Origin: Nymphaea colorata
Taxonomy: Eukaryota; Streptophyta; Magnoliopsida; Nymphaeales; Nymphaeaceae
Direction: 5' to 3'
DNA: 64,000 bases
NCBI RefSeq assembly: GCF_008831285.2
Contig: NC_045151.1
Location: 2,537,544 to 2,601,543 of the forward strand
In this document: positions 37,641 through 49,940 of the stretch, piece after piece
Numbering within the stretch: position 1 is the first letter of the stretch
How the letters are laid out: every line of letters begins with the position of its first letter
Made by a program: the position numbers and the translations under genes
Notes under the pieces: model-generated
Told to the model about the DNA's origin: nothing
The model's input: the letters and a program-made list of their open reading frames with translations, nothing else
Database searches by the model: none

Positions 37641-38499
37641 TTTTGGGATGCGAACTATTTAGCGCTTTGGTGAGAGCCCAAACACATCTACTTGTTGTTC
37701 AACAATTTGTGTTCTCGTATAGCTGCACTAGATTATCCTCATGAAAATATAGAATAGTATGGAATGTATATAGCTGACTAAATAGCACTCGAATCTTTAT
37801 TATTCTTGCCCAAATCAATTTTTCTTAAACTGTCAAGATTTTTTTCAAGAAACAATTACTTTTATGTGAAAATGCAACTTCGTTTGCATTTCTATAAACA
37901 TGTTGAAAGTCATGGGTAAGAAAACGTTATCAATAAGTTCATGTCATGCTGACGGGCTGACAGGTTCGTGAAAGTCCGGTCCTCAGTTTAATAACTGTGG
38001 GTGTTATTTTTCTAAAATGCAAATGGTGGATGTGATGCACTCTTGTTAATTGGTGTTCCGCTTCTTAACAAGTTACCAAAGCAACCCTGGATCCTGAGAG
38101 AAGAAGGAAACAGAAGGAAGGAGGCATGAGCCTATTCTAAGTACCTCTGATATGTAATAAACTATAAGTGACCATTCAAGACATCTTCAACTTTGAAGAC
38201 TTTGTGTGTGAATTACAACTGACTTAAAATTATAAAAATATTCGCTGGTAAACAAGAAAATAGAAACTTTTTACAAACTTGAGAACACTTGTTGAATCCT
38301 GTGCACACAACTTATTTAAAACTTATTTTCTTGCCTACATCATTTCATTTGAAACATTAAAAAAAGTGGAGCTAGCATGAACATTACTCTTTACTTACAA
38401 CTTATATTTACACAAATATAAATCAGCCGTCTGCCGGGGGATTCCAACTAGTTAGCTTGCTGAAGATCAAATTTTAGGTAGGATGTCAATGGATTAACA

Positions 38500-39520
38500 A
38501 AAAAAAGTAGCCTTATATGAATCTGAAATTGGGTTTCACAATGCGATCCCCTTCCGAATCCATTTTTACACTGATATCTGAATTTGAATTGAATTTGATT
38601 GTTTTTCAAAATGTAAGAGCATTCGATATAGATCTTTGTTTAAAATCAAATCCGACTGAATTTGAATCAAAATCAACTCGAATATTTATGTATATCTGAA
38701 TCTAAATCCAATCGGATGTTGTTTTTTAAATCTGATTCAATCTGATTTCTTAGTCAAATATTATTATTATTTTTTTCTATCTGATTTTTTCAAATGGTTC
38801 AACCATTTCATTAACCTACCCCAAAATTTATGGTAGATCCATACAACACTTTTTAATATGTTCCATGAATCTATCCCAGGCTATAGACAATATTCATGAA
38901 ATAATTACACACAGTTCTGCTTGCCAAACGAACCCTAATTCTTTTTTTCCCCAGTGGATCTTGCCCAAATTTCAACCGATTTTCCACGAGAATTCAAGAC
39001 TAATATATAATTGAAATTCGGTGAAAGATCCGATGTGATAACATACAAATGTCGTATCTTCTGCTGATTGGTATTTGAATAATGCTGTTTTAAAGTAAGG
39101 TCTGAATTTAGATCGGATTGCATAGATTCTGATTAAGTCCAATCAGGCACAGGTTGGATCGTGTTCAAAGCATTGGCGTCCATATTTGCAACCCTTATTT
39201 TGAGCCCATGTCCTGTGCATCATCAAAAATACTCTTTAACTACGGACAATAAGAACGTCAATGGATTAGATTCAGACTAGATTTAACATCCGATTAAGAA
39301 ATTAGATTAGATTTACATTTAAGAAGTGACATCCGATCATATTCGATTGGATTTAAAACAATATCCAATTAGATTCCGATTCAGGTTCGAGAATCAATAT
39401 TGAACATATCATAATGCAGCTCAAATTTATTTTAGTATTTAAAAGTTGGATATGGATCATATTCAGATTGTGAATCTAAATTCCGATTTGGATATGATAT
39501 TAGGCTTCTCTTTATTCATA
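38500..39520. repeat. GATTYGAATC-type low-complexity repeat region
   Basis: Many variants of GATTTGAATC, AATCCGATT and GATTGGATTTAAA occur on both sides of a MITE-like core, with the left and right parts in roughly inverted orientation. No coding content. Confidence 0.5.
38814..38938. mobile_element. MITE fragment related to copy A
   Basis: It contains TTCCATGAATCTA and ends GCCAAACGAACCCTAA, matching the right arm of the element at 25686-25800. The left end is eroded. Confidence 0.5.
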
Positions 39521-40744
39521 TTTTATATTAAACATGTAAACATCTGATCGTTAAAGAGTACATCCTATTAAAATTAGATTCTCCAAAATCCCTACCGGCA
39601 ATGTAACACGTACGTTTTATCACAACCGTATTCGGTACTCTAATTCTCAAAACTTTGAATATATCACTCATATACTCTAAAAACATATAAAAATGCTAAT
39701 AAAGATATAAAATAATAGGAAAACAAAGGAGGTGCTAAAACACCAATATCACAACCAAATTGACTTTTGAAAATACGTGTTTATTGCCTAAAGAGGTGTA
39801 GCACAACAGGAGAAAGGTGGCGCACATCCAAAGAATCTAAGGTTCGAAGCATGGGGTCGCTGTCACATTCCTATATGTCACTCCTCTAGGTTGTAAACAG
39901 TGCTAAATGTGATAATCAAGTTCAAAAATGTACTGTAGGTCCACCCAAACCTTGAAACAAGGCAGAAGTTTGAAAGCATAAGAATATTGCCGTGGAGGTT
40001 TTACACTAAAGATGGCTTCTCTCTTTAGTTTCTCCCAAGTATAACTTTACAAAAAACATACGTGTTTGTTAGGATCTTGCCCTCTTATCATCATTGGAAA
40101 ATGTTCTTGATGACAAACAAAGCCAAGCTGAAAAGAATTAGATATATGCTTAATATATGATAAGTGATTAGTGCATGTAAAGTTTTAAAGGTTCTCAAAA
40201 CCAAGACAAGACTAGTCTTGGCCAAAGTTGGCAAAGCTTAAAATTGGACAAAAGTGGCATGAAATGCACTTACTGCAAAACACGACTTTGGTCGTGTCAA
40301 AGGCTTATGGCTTTTCTCATGTCCACGGTTCACCGTGTTCATACAAGTGTGGTTCAAAAAAAAAAATCAGCAACAAACTGAAAGAATAAATAAATAGTGC
40401 ATAAAATTCATTAATTAAACAATTTATTTGAATATCTAAAAAATAGTTTAAAACTGAAATGTGATCGAACAAGACAGTGACATAAAATAATAAGCGAACT
40501 TTACATGCCTAAACTCACAGAGCTAAGATTCTATAAACTAAGCCATTTGGAACGATCAACGACCAAGAAAGCAAAACAAATAGCATAATCAAGTTTGAGA
40601 ACATTTTCAGCGACCAAACAAATTTTCTACTAGCAGCGAGCTGTACACGTTCTGCTCAGACTCTTGCGCCATATACTACACCATTAAACCTATCCAAGAG
40701 CACAAACTCAGCAGCCTGAAACTCTGAATCGGTACAAGGGATCT

Positions 40745-43700
40745 TCAGTAATCCAATATTCGATCTGCTGATGGAGGAAAGTACTGTTTCCAGATGGAAC
40801 CAAAACCTGAAAACTGAATAGCTTGGTCATCTCTATCATGTCCAGTGCATTCCTTCTTCAGCCCATCAAATCGAAGAATTTTGGCCGCATTGCTCTTCTC
40901 CAGATCTTCAATCTTCCAAACATCAGGAAGTTTGACATATTTATCATAAAAAGCCACAGAGATTGCCGGATTAGTGTGCTCTATCCTGAACATAATTAGA
41001 AAAACAGACAAATCCATAAAGCAAAAATAGGCACTGAAATTGAGGATGAGCCGCATAAAACATCACAGATTAGAGTAGCTTAATCCATCAGTTTCAGGAA
41101 GATCAAGATTCACGATGAGAAAAATGCAGATCCACACTAAAGGATGGTAATTGGTAACTGAAAAAATTAAATAAGATGTGTCATGTGCAGCCTCACGGTG
41201 GTCAATATTCCAAAGGAAAATTTTCAAGATATGACCAACTAAGTTGGGGATGGAAAAGAACCAAATTTAAACGTTATTGAAAACACACCAAAACTTTCAC
41301 AAGAAATTTACCACTCCACCTCCGAACCCAACGAACACAACTAAATTTCTGAATAATTTCCAAATGCAGGCTAAGCTTTGTAAACCCTTTAAGAACCACA
41401 TAAAAAGTTTTTGTAATATTAGAAAGATGCACTATTTTTTTCATCCTAGTTCAAAAGGTGCATCTAACTAATTTAGATATCGCCAGAGATGCCTATCTAA
41501 TTGGGATATGGTCAAATGCACTGTATGAGTCGTATGGCTAAGGGCATTGATGGGAGAATCATAACCAAACAAACAATTAGCTTGCAGAGGAAAATAACTT
41601 ATGGTTATTTAAGTCGTCCCAACTATTAATCAAACTTGCTTTACATAAAAAAAACACCATCCCAACAATTAGGATATAATTCATTTTTCATGTTCTCTGT
41701 TTATATACAAGTTCTTGAAACATGGAACAACAAGAGCACATGCAATATTTCCATGCATCTGTATGTTCATTATCAAAACTGTACCAACACACAGAGATGG
41801 CATTATTCCAGGCCATCCTTGCATGTAGATGAGCCACTGCATACATGTGTACATGTGTTTGCGTGTGTCTTTGATGGTCCAGTAAACATAATAAGCAGCC
41901 GAAAAAATAAAAGAAGCTTTCTGAGGGAAAAACCTGGATTTTCTGTTGCTGAAAACCTTGTCCCACCACAAAATGGATTCCAAAATGTCATTTTCCAGCC
42001 CATCTGAATTTATTAGAAGCACACCAGTATTGAGTACACATGCATTTTTTTCATAAGGCAGACTAGACACCCAAGGCTTTTCAGCTAATCTTTGCATAGC
42101 CTCCAGAACTTCAAAATTAACAAGGCTACTTAATGTAATGCTGCATTCCTCAATAGCAGCAATTGCATGCTTAGTTAGGTCAATGCCAAGAAGCTCTTCC
42201 ACGCTGCCCTGTACATAAAATAAGAAACTGGGTCAATAAATTCGAGGGGCTTCCCAGCCAAGGGATAAATTTTTAAATGCCAAATTCCAAATGCAAAAGA
42301 TTTGCTTGTTTAATTTCCTCCTATGACCCTCATGCTCCAGAAAATATCAAGTGAGAGCCTGCCATAACTTGGCCCAGGTAATGCAATTCAGTCTTCATAC
42401 TCTTCCACATGGTACTGCAGGAAGTTCACCAAGTCAAAGGTTGACAAGTACTTCTACTTGCTAAAGGTTATTATGAGAATTTAAAGAAAAAGTAAATGAT
42501 TCGCATCCATGCAAGCAACTGCATTGGCCTGATGTTTTTTCCTTTTTGATAGCTGCAATTAAATGTTGGACCAACATCAGGACAAACATGAAATATGGGG
42601 CCTTCTTCCAAATTATGGCAAAATACATCCTCAAATCAAACTTTTCTGAGACTAGAGTCTATAGACAAGCAATAACCATGAATGCAGAAACATTTCTAGG
42701 GAACCAATTGTGCAGCCTGTAAGAATTTGGATTTAAGCAACAGTACTGACACCAGCAGACAAGAGGCTTCATCATAACATAGATTTCAGAAGATTGAACT
42801 ATATAACACAAATATCAAAAGACATATATCCTCCATAGCTGAACCAGAAAAACCTAAAAAATTATGGACCAGCATGTTAAAATTTTCAACTCCAGTCAAA
42901 ATGCATGTGATTGAAAATATTCAAATATATGCACAACACAAAGTGCGTGGGGAAAGGATACAAAAGGAGCAACCTTGGATTGGAAATAAAAAAAGCATAA
43001 ATAATTTGGTTCAGTATGCACAAGGAAGAAAAAAGAAAACCTTGATGATTACGTCGCCTGGAACATACATGAATCTCTTCAGATGCGGGTACACTTTTGG
43101 AATCACAAAAGGTGCTATTTCATGAAGGGAAGTCCAGCTACCTTTGGCATCAGTAGTAGTAGTACCCAATTTCTCAATGACTTCCTTATGTCTATTTAAG
43201 AAGACAAGCCATCAATAATGCAGATATAACCTGGTAATTGGTATTTGGATTATTTGCCCAATAGACTATCATACCCAAGTATTTCAATGTCAGAATGTGG
43301 AAACAAAAGTTTCAGCTTGTAGTAAGTCGGTTTTTCTTCCTCCTTATCTGGTATGAAGAAATGGAAATAAAGATTTTCCATCATCCTGAAACAAAATTGA
43401 ATAAAAATTGAGAACAGGAAGACAATGAAAAATGATGAGTAGCAGGCGCTAGTGGGAGAAATGGAAGCCACTCCATCTAGCTATACAGGATATATCAAGT
43501 TCTGTACATGCTCTGTATGGATAAATATGCAGAGGAATAATACTAGAGGAAGATTCAGGACAAGCATATATCAGCCTTACAAAGCAAATGAATAACCCAT
43601 CTACATTTGCATTTTATGCAATCATCAGTAAAAGTAGCATATCTAGTACGAGAAACTAACTACTATTCAGTCCAGTCCAGACCACCTGCTGCAAAGCAAA

Positions 43701-46700
43701 CCTAGGCTCAGCAAAGGTGGTATAAATGATACATATGTTGATGCCTAACCCTGCAGATAGCAAAATAAGTCAAAGCATGGAGGAAGTAGCAATGCCCGTC
43801 GTCTCTCGCAGAGTAGTTGGGAGCCCCGTCGTTCTCGCCTGACGATGGGAGGAAGACGCGGCTGAGTCTCCACTTCCTCCGGTCGAAAATAGGGGAACTC
43901 CGGCGGAGGGTTTTGACGCTGGATTTGGAACGTCTGCCGGCAACGGAGCTCCAGCGGAAACCCTTTCCAATGATGTGCATTCCTGATTCCACGTTACGCC
44001 CAATGCCCTGTCGTCTCTCGCAGAGTAGTTGGGAGCCCCGTTTGCAGCAGGTAACGCCTGGAAGTTCTCCGTTTTACTCTGTGAGTACTGCAAAAACAAA
44101 CATAGCATTCCTTTGATCTCATCCTTGAACTCATTGAGCCTTTCGTCCATTCTCCTAGTTGCAGTAGCAAGGTCTCGCCTGATGTGGGCAATCTCAAATC
44201 CGTGCTTTGCCACAGTTTCCTGTAAGTTTTCTTGACTTTCCCTTTCAGACCACACGATTTCTGTTTGATCGTTCTCATTTACATTCGATGCAGACTCTGT
44301 ATTTTTTTTTTTCTGCAGCAGAGTCGTTCGCCTTTTCTTTTTCTTTATCTCTTGCTTCTTTTGTAGCAGTCATGTGCACGGTAGGAACGGAGCCTTGCTC
44401 TGATACCAAACTGATGCAGCACTGCTTGCAAAACAGACTTTGCAACGCCAACTTGCAGAAGACAACAAACTTTCTAAACTAACTAGTTACACTAGGCGAC
44501 AAGAAGAAAGTAGAAGATGGAAGCAACACAAAACGAAAATAAAGCTTTTCTTCATTCGACATCAAGTGTATACAAAATAACTTTGCCGCCCATTTATATG
44601 GACGAGAATAGCAACAGGTCCGGTCCTGAACAAGTGCTCGAATCCAAACAGACCCACTTAGATACAAATGAATATACTAACAAAATGGATAACAAAATAA
44701 CATATGTAAATCAAAGTTACATTTCAACCCTTGGTCCGCCTCGAGTATCTACGCAGAGGCACCTCCTCTCGTGTAAGCTCTAGGTCCATAGGGGATCCCA
44801 CGGTTGAAAGCTCATGGACTGCACTGATGCCCGAAGGTGGAACCTGAGGCGAGGAAGTGGACCCAGGAGAGTGACGGGTCTGGTCCTGCCCTGCATTAGG
44901 TTGGCTGGATGGAAGGCTCAGATCTTGTCCTACGCAGGCCGGCTATGCCTTATTCGGTATGTGTTGATAACTTTGCTTTACTATTGGATGATGGCCTTTA
45001 GATTGCCTAATGTCGTATTAAGGAGAATCAAACAAACTTGTATTAAGTTCTTGTAGAATGAGGAAGGAGGTTCTAGACACATGCATCTAATTAAATGGAA
45101 GAGACTGTGACTTCCTCTAGGAGAAGAAGGTTGGAGGAAGTGAACAGAGCGATGGTCCCTAGCAGGTGTAGTCGTCCTTTGACTAGTGGGGATCCTTGGG
45201 CTAACATGTTTAGGGCCCGTTCGATGGCCACTGCTGCCTCCCTTGGTCACCTCCCTCCTGCCTGCACACGACGCCCTCTCATCCTCCTGCTCCCCTCGTC
45301 GTCTCCCTCACCCTCTCACTCTCCTGTTCCCCTCATCGGAGGACATTGATTGGAGATACCATGGCGTCGGAGGATGAGGGCAGCTGCGTCATCATCGAGA
45401 GCAAGGCCATCGCCGGCACCATCCGCAGCGAAATTGCCAAGGATGTGCAAGACCTCTCCCAGAAATACAACAAAGTAAGGAACATTCATCTTCACCTTAC
45501 TTCCTTCTCACTTCTTTAGTTGGCCCAAGGACATTAGATTCTGTCTTTGCATTGCCGACCATCTTTGATTTGGCGTTCTGTTGACCTACTAAATAATAGA
45601 TTTATTTTTGATTGAGTATGCGATTCAGATGCTTGTGGAATTCGAAGGCAAAGCACTGAAATCACCCTTGTTTACTGCTCTGAAACATTATTTTTGGCAT
45701 AAGGTGGCACAGTTGTCGATGATTTAATCTAGATGCAATTTGTTTTTTTGAGGAGTTTGTAGGTGAAAAATTGCAAAAGAGGTGGCATTCATTTGTTGGA
45801 TTCGGACCAGTACTACTAGGGATGATTTTTGTCACACCGTCCAGTACCACCCACAAAATGGAGAACAGTTAAAGGGCAGTGAAGCAGAGGTTGGAATTTT
45901 TGTTACTGTTGAAAGCCTGTTATATTGGTTATAAATAAAGTCCAGCGCCAAGATTTTGGTTCTCATTCGTGTTGCTATGCAACTCGGTGATTTGTTTTGG
46001 GATGATTTATGAAGAAATCCATAATTTTTATGGTATTATGGGTTGTACAGTCCATTTTCTGATTACTGGTTTTGGCTTGGAGTCTTGTTGTGTAAGAGAC
46101 TAGAGCTGTATTTTCCTTCCGATTGGGAATATTCTTAGATGGGGTATTTTAGATACTGTGGTTTTGAATCTTTGATCAGCATCTGTGTTTGGGTTTGCTT
46201 AAGTACATTGATGTTTGATGTTATGTCGATGAACAAACCGAATCAGTATCTTGGTTGTTAGTTTGTGATCATACGAGTCACTTAAAAGTCTGATTTTGCT
46301 TCATTTGGGAAATCATACCTGTTTTGACCTATGTCAGAGAGAAAAAGATTTGTCCAGCGAGCTGAAAGTGAAGATCGATGACCTGAAAGACAAAATCGAA
46401 TCCCTTAGGAACCAGAAGTTTGAGCTGAAAAATCTGTTCAGCACTTGCTATGCCCTTATGTTTGTTGATACAAAAATCTGTTGGTTCATAGGAAAATCTG
46501 AACATTTGTTATGTTCTGTTAGCATAAATATGTTCTGTCTAACTGTTTTTGAATTCGGGTAGCATTCTTCATTTAGAAAGTAAACTGAAAACTTAATGCA
46601 AGTAAAACTTATCATATTTTGTTGATCACTATTACCACATGTGATGTTTAAATTTTACCACATGCATCTATGCTTTTGTTTGTCACTGTTGTTTATGTGC

Positions 46701-49700
46701 TAGATCAATTTTTCTCTTCTTCTAGAAAATCTGGAAATATGTTCCTTATATCAAACTAAGAAATACATTTCTGAAAATCTAGAAATATATTTCTTTATCA
46801 TCAAACACAGAAATATATTTCTGAAAATATATTTCTCAGTCATCACACACACATCAAAATGAGAATCGGAAAGATTTTTCTCATTCCATTTTTTCAGAAA
46901 ATATATTTCCAGAAATATATTTCCAATTCGAGATTTCCAAGCCATCAAACGGGCCCTTAAGGAAAAATATTTGATCTCTCATAGTCTTTTGGACACTCAA
47001 AAGATCACCTAATCAAAGTTGGGGCTGGAAATGATTGCAGTGGGGATGGAGCTGGATTGGAAACAAAATGAGTGGAAAGTAGGAAATGGAGAACAGATCA
47101 GGTTTTAGACTAACCAATGCCTAGGGCAAGTCTTCATCCATAGAGTTGATGAGAATGGATATGCCATAATTTGTAGTGATGTTAAAAACAGTATTCAAGA
47201 GCAACTTTGCGTTAACCAGGAAAGTCCGTCCTTTGCTATTGCTACGCAACTTGGAGTGTCCATTGCTAATATTAGGTTATGTGATGCCGAGGACACCGGT
47301 TTGGAGTGATGGTGGCAAGGAGAGCTTCAAGGCAAGAGAGATTATCAACAAGTGTAGAGTTCATGCTCCAGGGGGCTAAAGAATGGTGGCGGAAGAAACT
47401 TTGGACTAGCCAAGCCCCATCCAAGAGTTGTTGGCATTCCCTAAATCGTTTGTGAAGGTAGGATCCCCACCCTTGGCAGGATCCAGAAGGCTGGGGTTTA
47501 GCTGCTGAGAAGACGAATGCATGTCTTTGTAACATGTAAGTTAGCAAAGGAAGTTTGGAGGTATATAGATGCAAAGTTTGGTAGAGTTAAATTGCCCCAA
47601 GGTGAGATTATATATGAGTTTAAGAGATGGATGCAAGCAAAGATCTTGGTGAAGTGGAGGTGTCAATGCTGGAGGATGTCCTTCTTAATTGTCTGTTGGA
47701 GTATGTGGCGTCTTATGAACAGATGCTTCCATGACAGTATAGAAACCCCGGTAAGCAGGTTCAAAAGAGAGGTTTGGAGGAGCTGCTGGATAGCTTTTCC
47801 TCTGTCAAGTGACCTCCTGAGACAGAAATTAAACTTAGAATTTGGATAGAAACTGGGTTTTACTGTGAAGACACCATCAATTCGGCTAGAAATGGCTGAT
47901 TAATCAACATTTTTAGAGTCAATACCAGGCATGGACTGAAAATTGCAGGCTTGAGCAATGTGGGTAATGGGCAACTGGGTTGTGTGGTGATTGTCAAGGA
48001 TCATGGAAGGATTCACGAAGGAGAAATGAAAGTTTTGGAGTGCATTCTTAGATTCCATAAGGAATATCATGGTGACTATCTATTATTTCCCGTATCAAAA
48101 ATTGGATGAGGAAAATTAGACAGGGTTGGAAGGGCGACGGCTAAATGCAGGTTGGAGCAGGTGTTTTGATCAAGTTCACGTGAGAATTTCTATGGAGCAG
48201 GGTCTTGGTACAGTTGACATAAGCCGACTGATTATGGATCATGACAATAACCTTCACGACTATTTTGCTGACTTGAATATGTAAATACATAGCTTGTAGG
48301 CTATGTTCTGTAACAATTTTTTTGGTGAAGGGTTGGGCAAATCCTTTGTGCTTATTGTTAAATGTCTTTTTCTGGTCTTCCCTTGTATATAACCATCTTG
48401 TTGAAATAAAGGCAGGGGGCCTAAACCCCAAGCAAGCTGTTTACTTCAACTAAGTTAAGTCATACATAAAAATCAGCATTCTCTGTCAGAAGGGTCAAAA
48501 TTTACATAATATCCTTTGTAAAATTTTTTGGGCTTATAAATGTAAGTTTACACAAATAAATGAATGCATGCATACTGGTGTCTATGTCTGTTTCGTCTGC
48601 ATATATGCCTACACAATATATGATCCTCTGTTAGAGGAATCACAAAAGAGATGGTCATATTACTTATATCCTCCACAACCGGACGCTTTAAATAGCTTGC
48701 ATACTATATAACTGAAACCAAGCCGCTAGCAGATATATAAACTACTCATTCATTAGAACTTAGAGCTCATGTTATCGAAATTACTTTTTGTCATACACAA
48801 TAAGAATGTCTATACCTCGAGCTTGAAATTGTGGAATTGATCAGAACCACAAGTGGCCGAAGATCCAAGCAGTCGATCCACGAAACTATATGCATGTCAA
48901 GCACTGAGGTTGAACTTGGTTGTTTTAAGTTATCAGGATGCTCCATCTTGCCGCGCTGCAATGTCAGTGTCTCCCCTTGTCAAATAGCTCCCATAAAATA
49001 CATTTCGGTTTAGAAAAAATTGCATATTACAAGTACTTCTGTAAAAGAGGAAGTCATTATTATCAGCCCGCAATGAGCATACCCACTGCACAACCGCGCG
49101 TGATTACTATCCTCCAAAACAATCCCAATTCGCACATCTCAAATTCATTAACCGTGTCTTGAAGCCGTCGTTCCAATGGCCATTCCCAAATCATAAAAGT
49201 TAGGTAAAAAACGTGAAGTACGACTTAACTTAAGCAGGAAGAATCGAGACACTGTCGTTCACCTGTTGCAGCTACCAAAGCTCTAGGTACTTGCTGCGCT
49301 AGAAACAAACCAAAAATTAAAACCTGAAATTCTGCAGGCTGCTGATTTTGCATGCATCAGTCTAGGCCTCACCTTAGGCACTCACCGCCCATAATTTAAA
49401 CTAATGCGGTTCGAAACACAAGAAACCCAATTTTAATGAGACAAAGGTCCTTATTTTCATCCTCACAGCAGGATCCCCAACCAATGGATCCACCAAAAAA
49501 GGTTGCGGAAGCTTTTGGCCGTTGAATTTTCCTTTTTGAAGGGAAAGGAAAAATTCTAAACCCTAAACGAAAGCGAACGAGCAAGAGAAAAGTACACTAG
49601 TACAGAAAACTGGCGACAGCACTGGAGTCCGCCAGAGAAGAAAATCAGATAGAAGAGAACAAACAAGAGGACTTACGGCGTCGAACGGAATCCAACGACG

Positions 49701-49940
49701 GAGCGGATCAGAAGGATTTCGGTAATGTGTGGGCTGCATGAACTGCAGAGAGACGAGGAAGAGGATGGCGAAGAAGGCACAGATGGTGAGGCACAGGCGG
49801 GCCTTGGGCGGCGGGTCGATGTCGCCATGAATCGGTGGGCGTTCAGTCGACGGCGGAGGAGAGGAAGAAGGCGGCGACGGGAAACCGATTCTCCTCCTGG
49901 TAATCCCGATACGGGATGTATCGCCTCCCGGCTGAGACAT
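40745..49940 (-). CDS. GT8-like glycosyltransferase, type II membrane protein (six exons)
   Basis: Exons on the minus strand are 49940-49677, 48955-48816, 43385-43275, 43191-43041, 42208-41934 and 40985-40745. All introns are GT-AG and all junctions are in phase, giving 393 residues. Residues 1-48 are cytosolic and Pro/Ser/Arg-rich. About 49-68 form one membrane anchor (LTICAFFAILFLVSLQFM), as in Golgi transferases. The lumenal part starts with HIVSWIDCLDLR and has GT8-type blocks: LINSTISSS, ENLYFHFFIPD, FMYVPGDVIIKGSVEELLG, AIEECS, LNTGVLLI. Two GT8 hallmarks are not seen: a DxD metal site (only D218 in VPGD) and the C-terminal HxxGxxKPW (here RFDGLKK). Sugar donor and product are unknown, and it may be inactive. 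Intron 2 (48815-43386) contains an LTR fragment, a LINE and a nested DNA transposon, yet both splice sites remain good. Confidence 0.8.
43740..44822 (-). mobile_element. Truncated LTR retrotransposon: one LTR, PBS and gag fragment
   Basis: On the minus strand an LTR-like segment (about 44822-44412, ending CTGCATCA) is followed by a perfect 12-base initiator tRNA-Met site TGGTATCAGAGC (44408-44397). A gag-like region follows with ATG at 44373, KEARDKEKEKAND, and a helical part RRDLATATRRMDERLNEFKDEI. The frame is broken at a poly-A run. A 39-base direct repeat (43791-43829 and 44002-44041) shows an internal duplication. No pol or second LTR remains. It lies in intron 2 of the GT8-like gene, in the same orientation. 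The superfamily is uncertain; Ty3/gypsy is possible. Confidence 0.65.
45361..45474 (+). pseudogene. FOLD: Captured first exon of a FolD (THF dehydrogenase/cyclohydrolase) gene
   Basis: ATG at 45361 opens a 38-codon exon that ends KYNK|GTAAGG, a strong donor. The peptide contains VIIESKAIAGTIRSEIAKDV, the N-terminal block of bifunctional FolD, which makes methenyl- and 10-formyl-tetrahydrofolate in one-carbon metabolism. In most FolD proteins the corresponding text is close to IIDGKAIAxTIRSEIA. The next FolD exon (starting VPGLAVV) is not found downstream in the element or in the window. The exon and its CT-rich leader sit inside a Harbinger-type element, so this is read as a transposon-captured fragment and not a working enzyme. 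Confidence 0.68.
46338..46562 (+). pseudogene. Coiled-coil exon of unknown origin inside the Harbinger element
   Basis: After a plausible acceptor (CCTATGTCAG, ending 46337) the frame reads REKDLSSELKVKIDDLKDK, then IESLRNQKFELKNL, a charged heptad-like coiled coil about 30 residues long. It is in the phase set by the FolD-like exon donor at 45474, so a spliced chimeric peptide is possible. After about 46440 the frame continues without coding character to a stop at 46562. The pattern recalls leucine-zipper tails of plant bHLH proteins, but the match is too weak for a name. It does not belong to FolD. Confidence 0.45.

Larger units (their letters stand above)
29294..40744. other. Gene-poor intergenic region
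   Basis: This 11 kb stretch holds the purine tract, LTR-like non-coding sequence, GA microsatellites, one unresolved candidate gene and several small repeats, listed separately. Open frames seen here are low-complexity or short and lack family motifs. Confidence 0.45.
45213..46956 (+). mobile_element. Gene-capturing PIF/Harbinger-type (Pack-MITE) element
   Basis: Left end GGGCCCGTTCGATGGC (45213-45228) and right end, read inverted, GGGCCCGTTTGATGGC (46956-46941) differ at one base. TTA is repeated on both sides (45210-45212 and 46957-46959), the target preference of PIF/Harbinger. Removing the element and one TTA gives ATG TTT AAG GAA AAA TAT, which restores LINE frame MFKEKY, so the empty site is directly reconstructable. 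Inside are a CT-rich leader, a FolD-like first exon and a coiled-coil exon. The right arm (46730-46940) has repeats of GAAATATATTTC. No transposase is present, so it needed one in trans. Confidence 0.8.
44880..48415 (+). mobile_element. 5'-truncated LINE (L1-type), split by a DNA transposon
   Basis: The left part (44880-45212) encodes the C-terminal end of a LINE reverse transcriptase, with RLAGWKAQILSYAGRLCLI and ending WANMF. The right part (46957 onward) resumes with KEKYLISHSLLD, then WSDGGKESFKAREI, then a zf-RVT zinc-binding region (about 47470-47840, HVFVTCKLAKEVW) and a decayed RNase H-like end. Near 48395 a TTGAAATAAA stretch may mark the 3' end. Stops and frameshifts are frequent. 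It is antisense to the host GT8-like gene. The gap 45213-46956 is a later insertion. Confidence 0.78.

Noticed and set aside
41636-42007. 123-residue plus-strand frame
   Set aside because: It is partly antisense to exon 5 of the GT8-like gene and otherwise lies in intron 5.
43817-44235. Plus-strand frames opposite the gag fragment
   Set aside because: They are shadows of the minus-strand gag reading frame, with no independent motif.
45361-46562. A complete functional FolD gene
   Set aside because: Only the first exon is FolD-like; the catalytic and nucleotide-binding parts are absent, and the piece lies between transposon ends.
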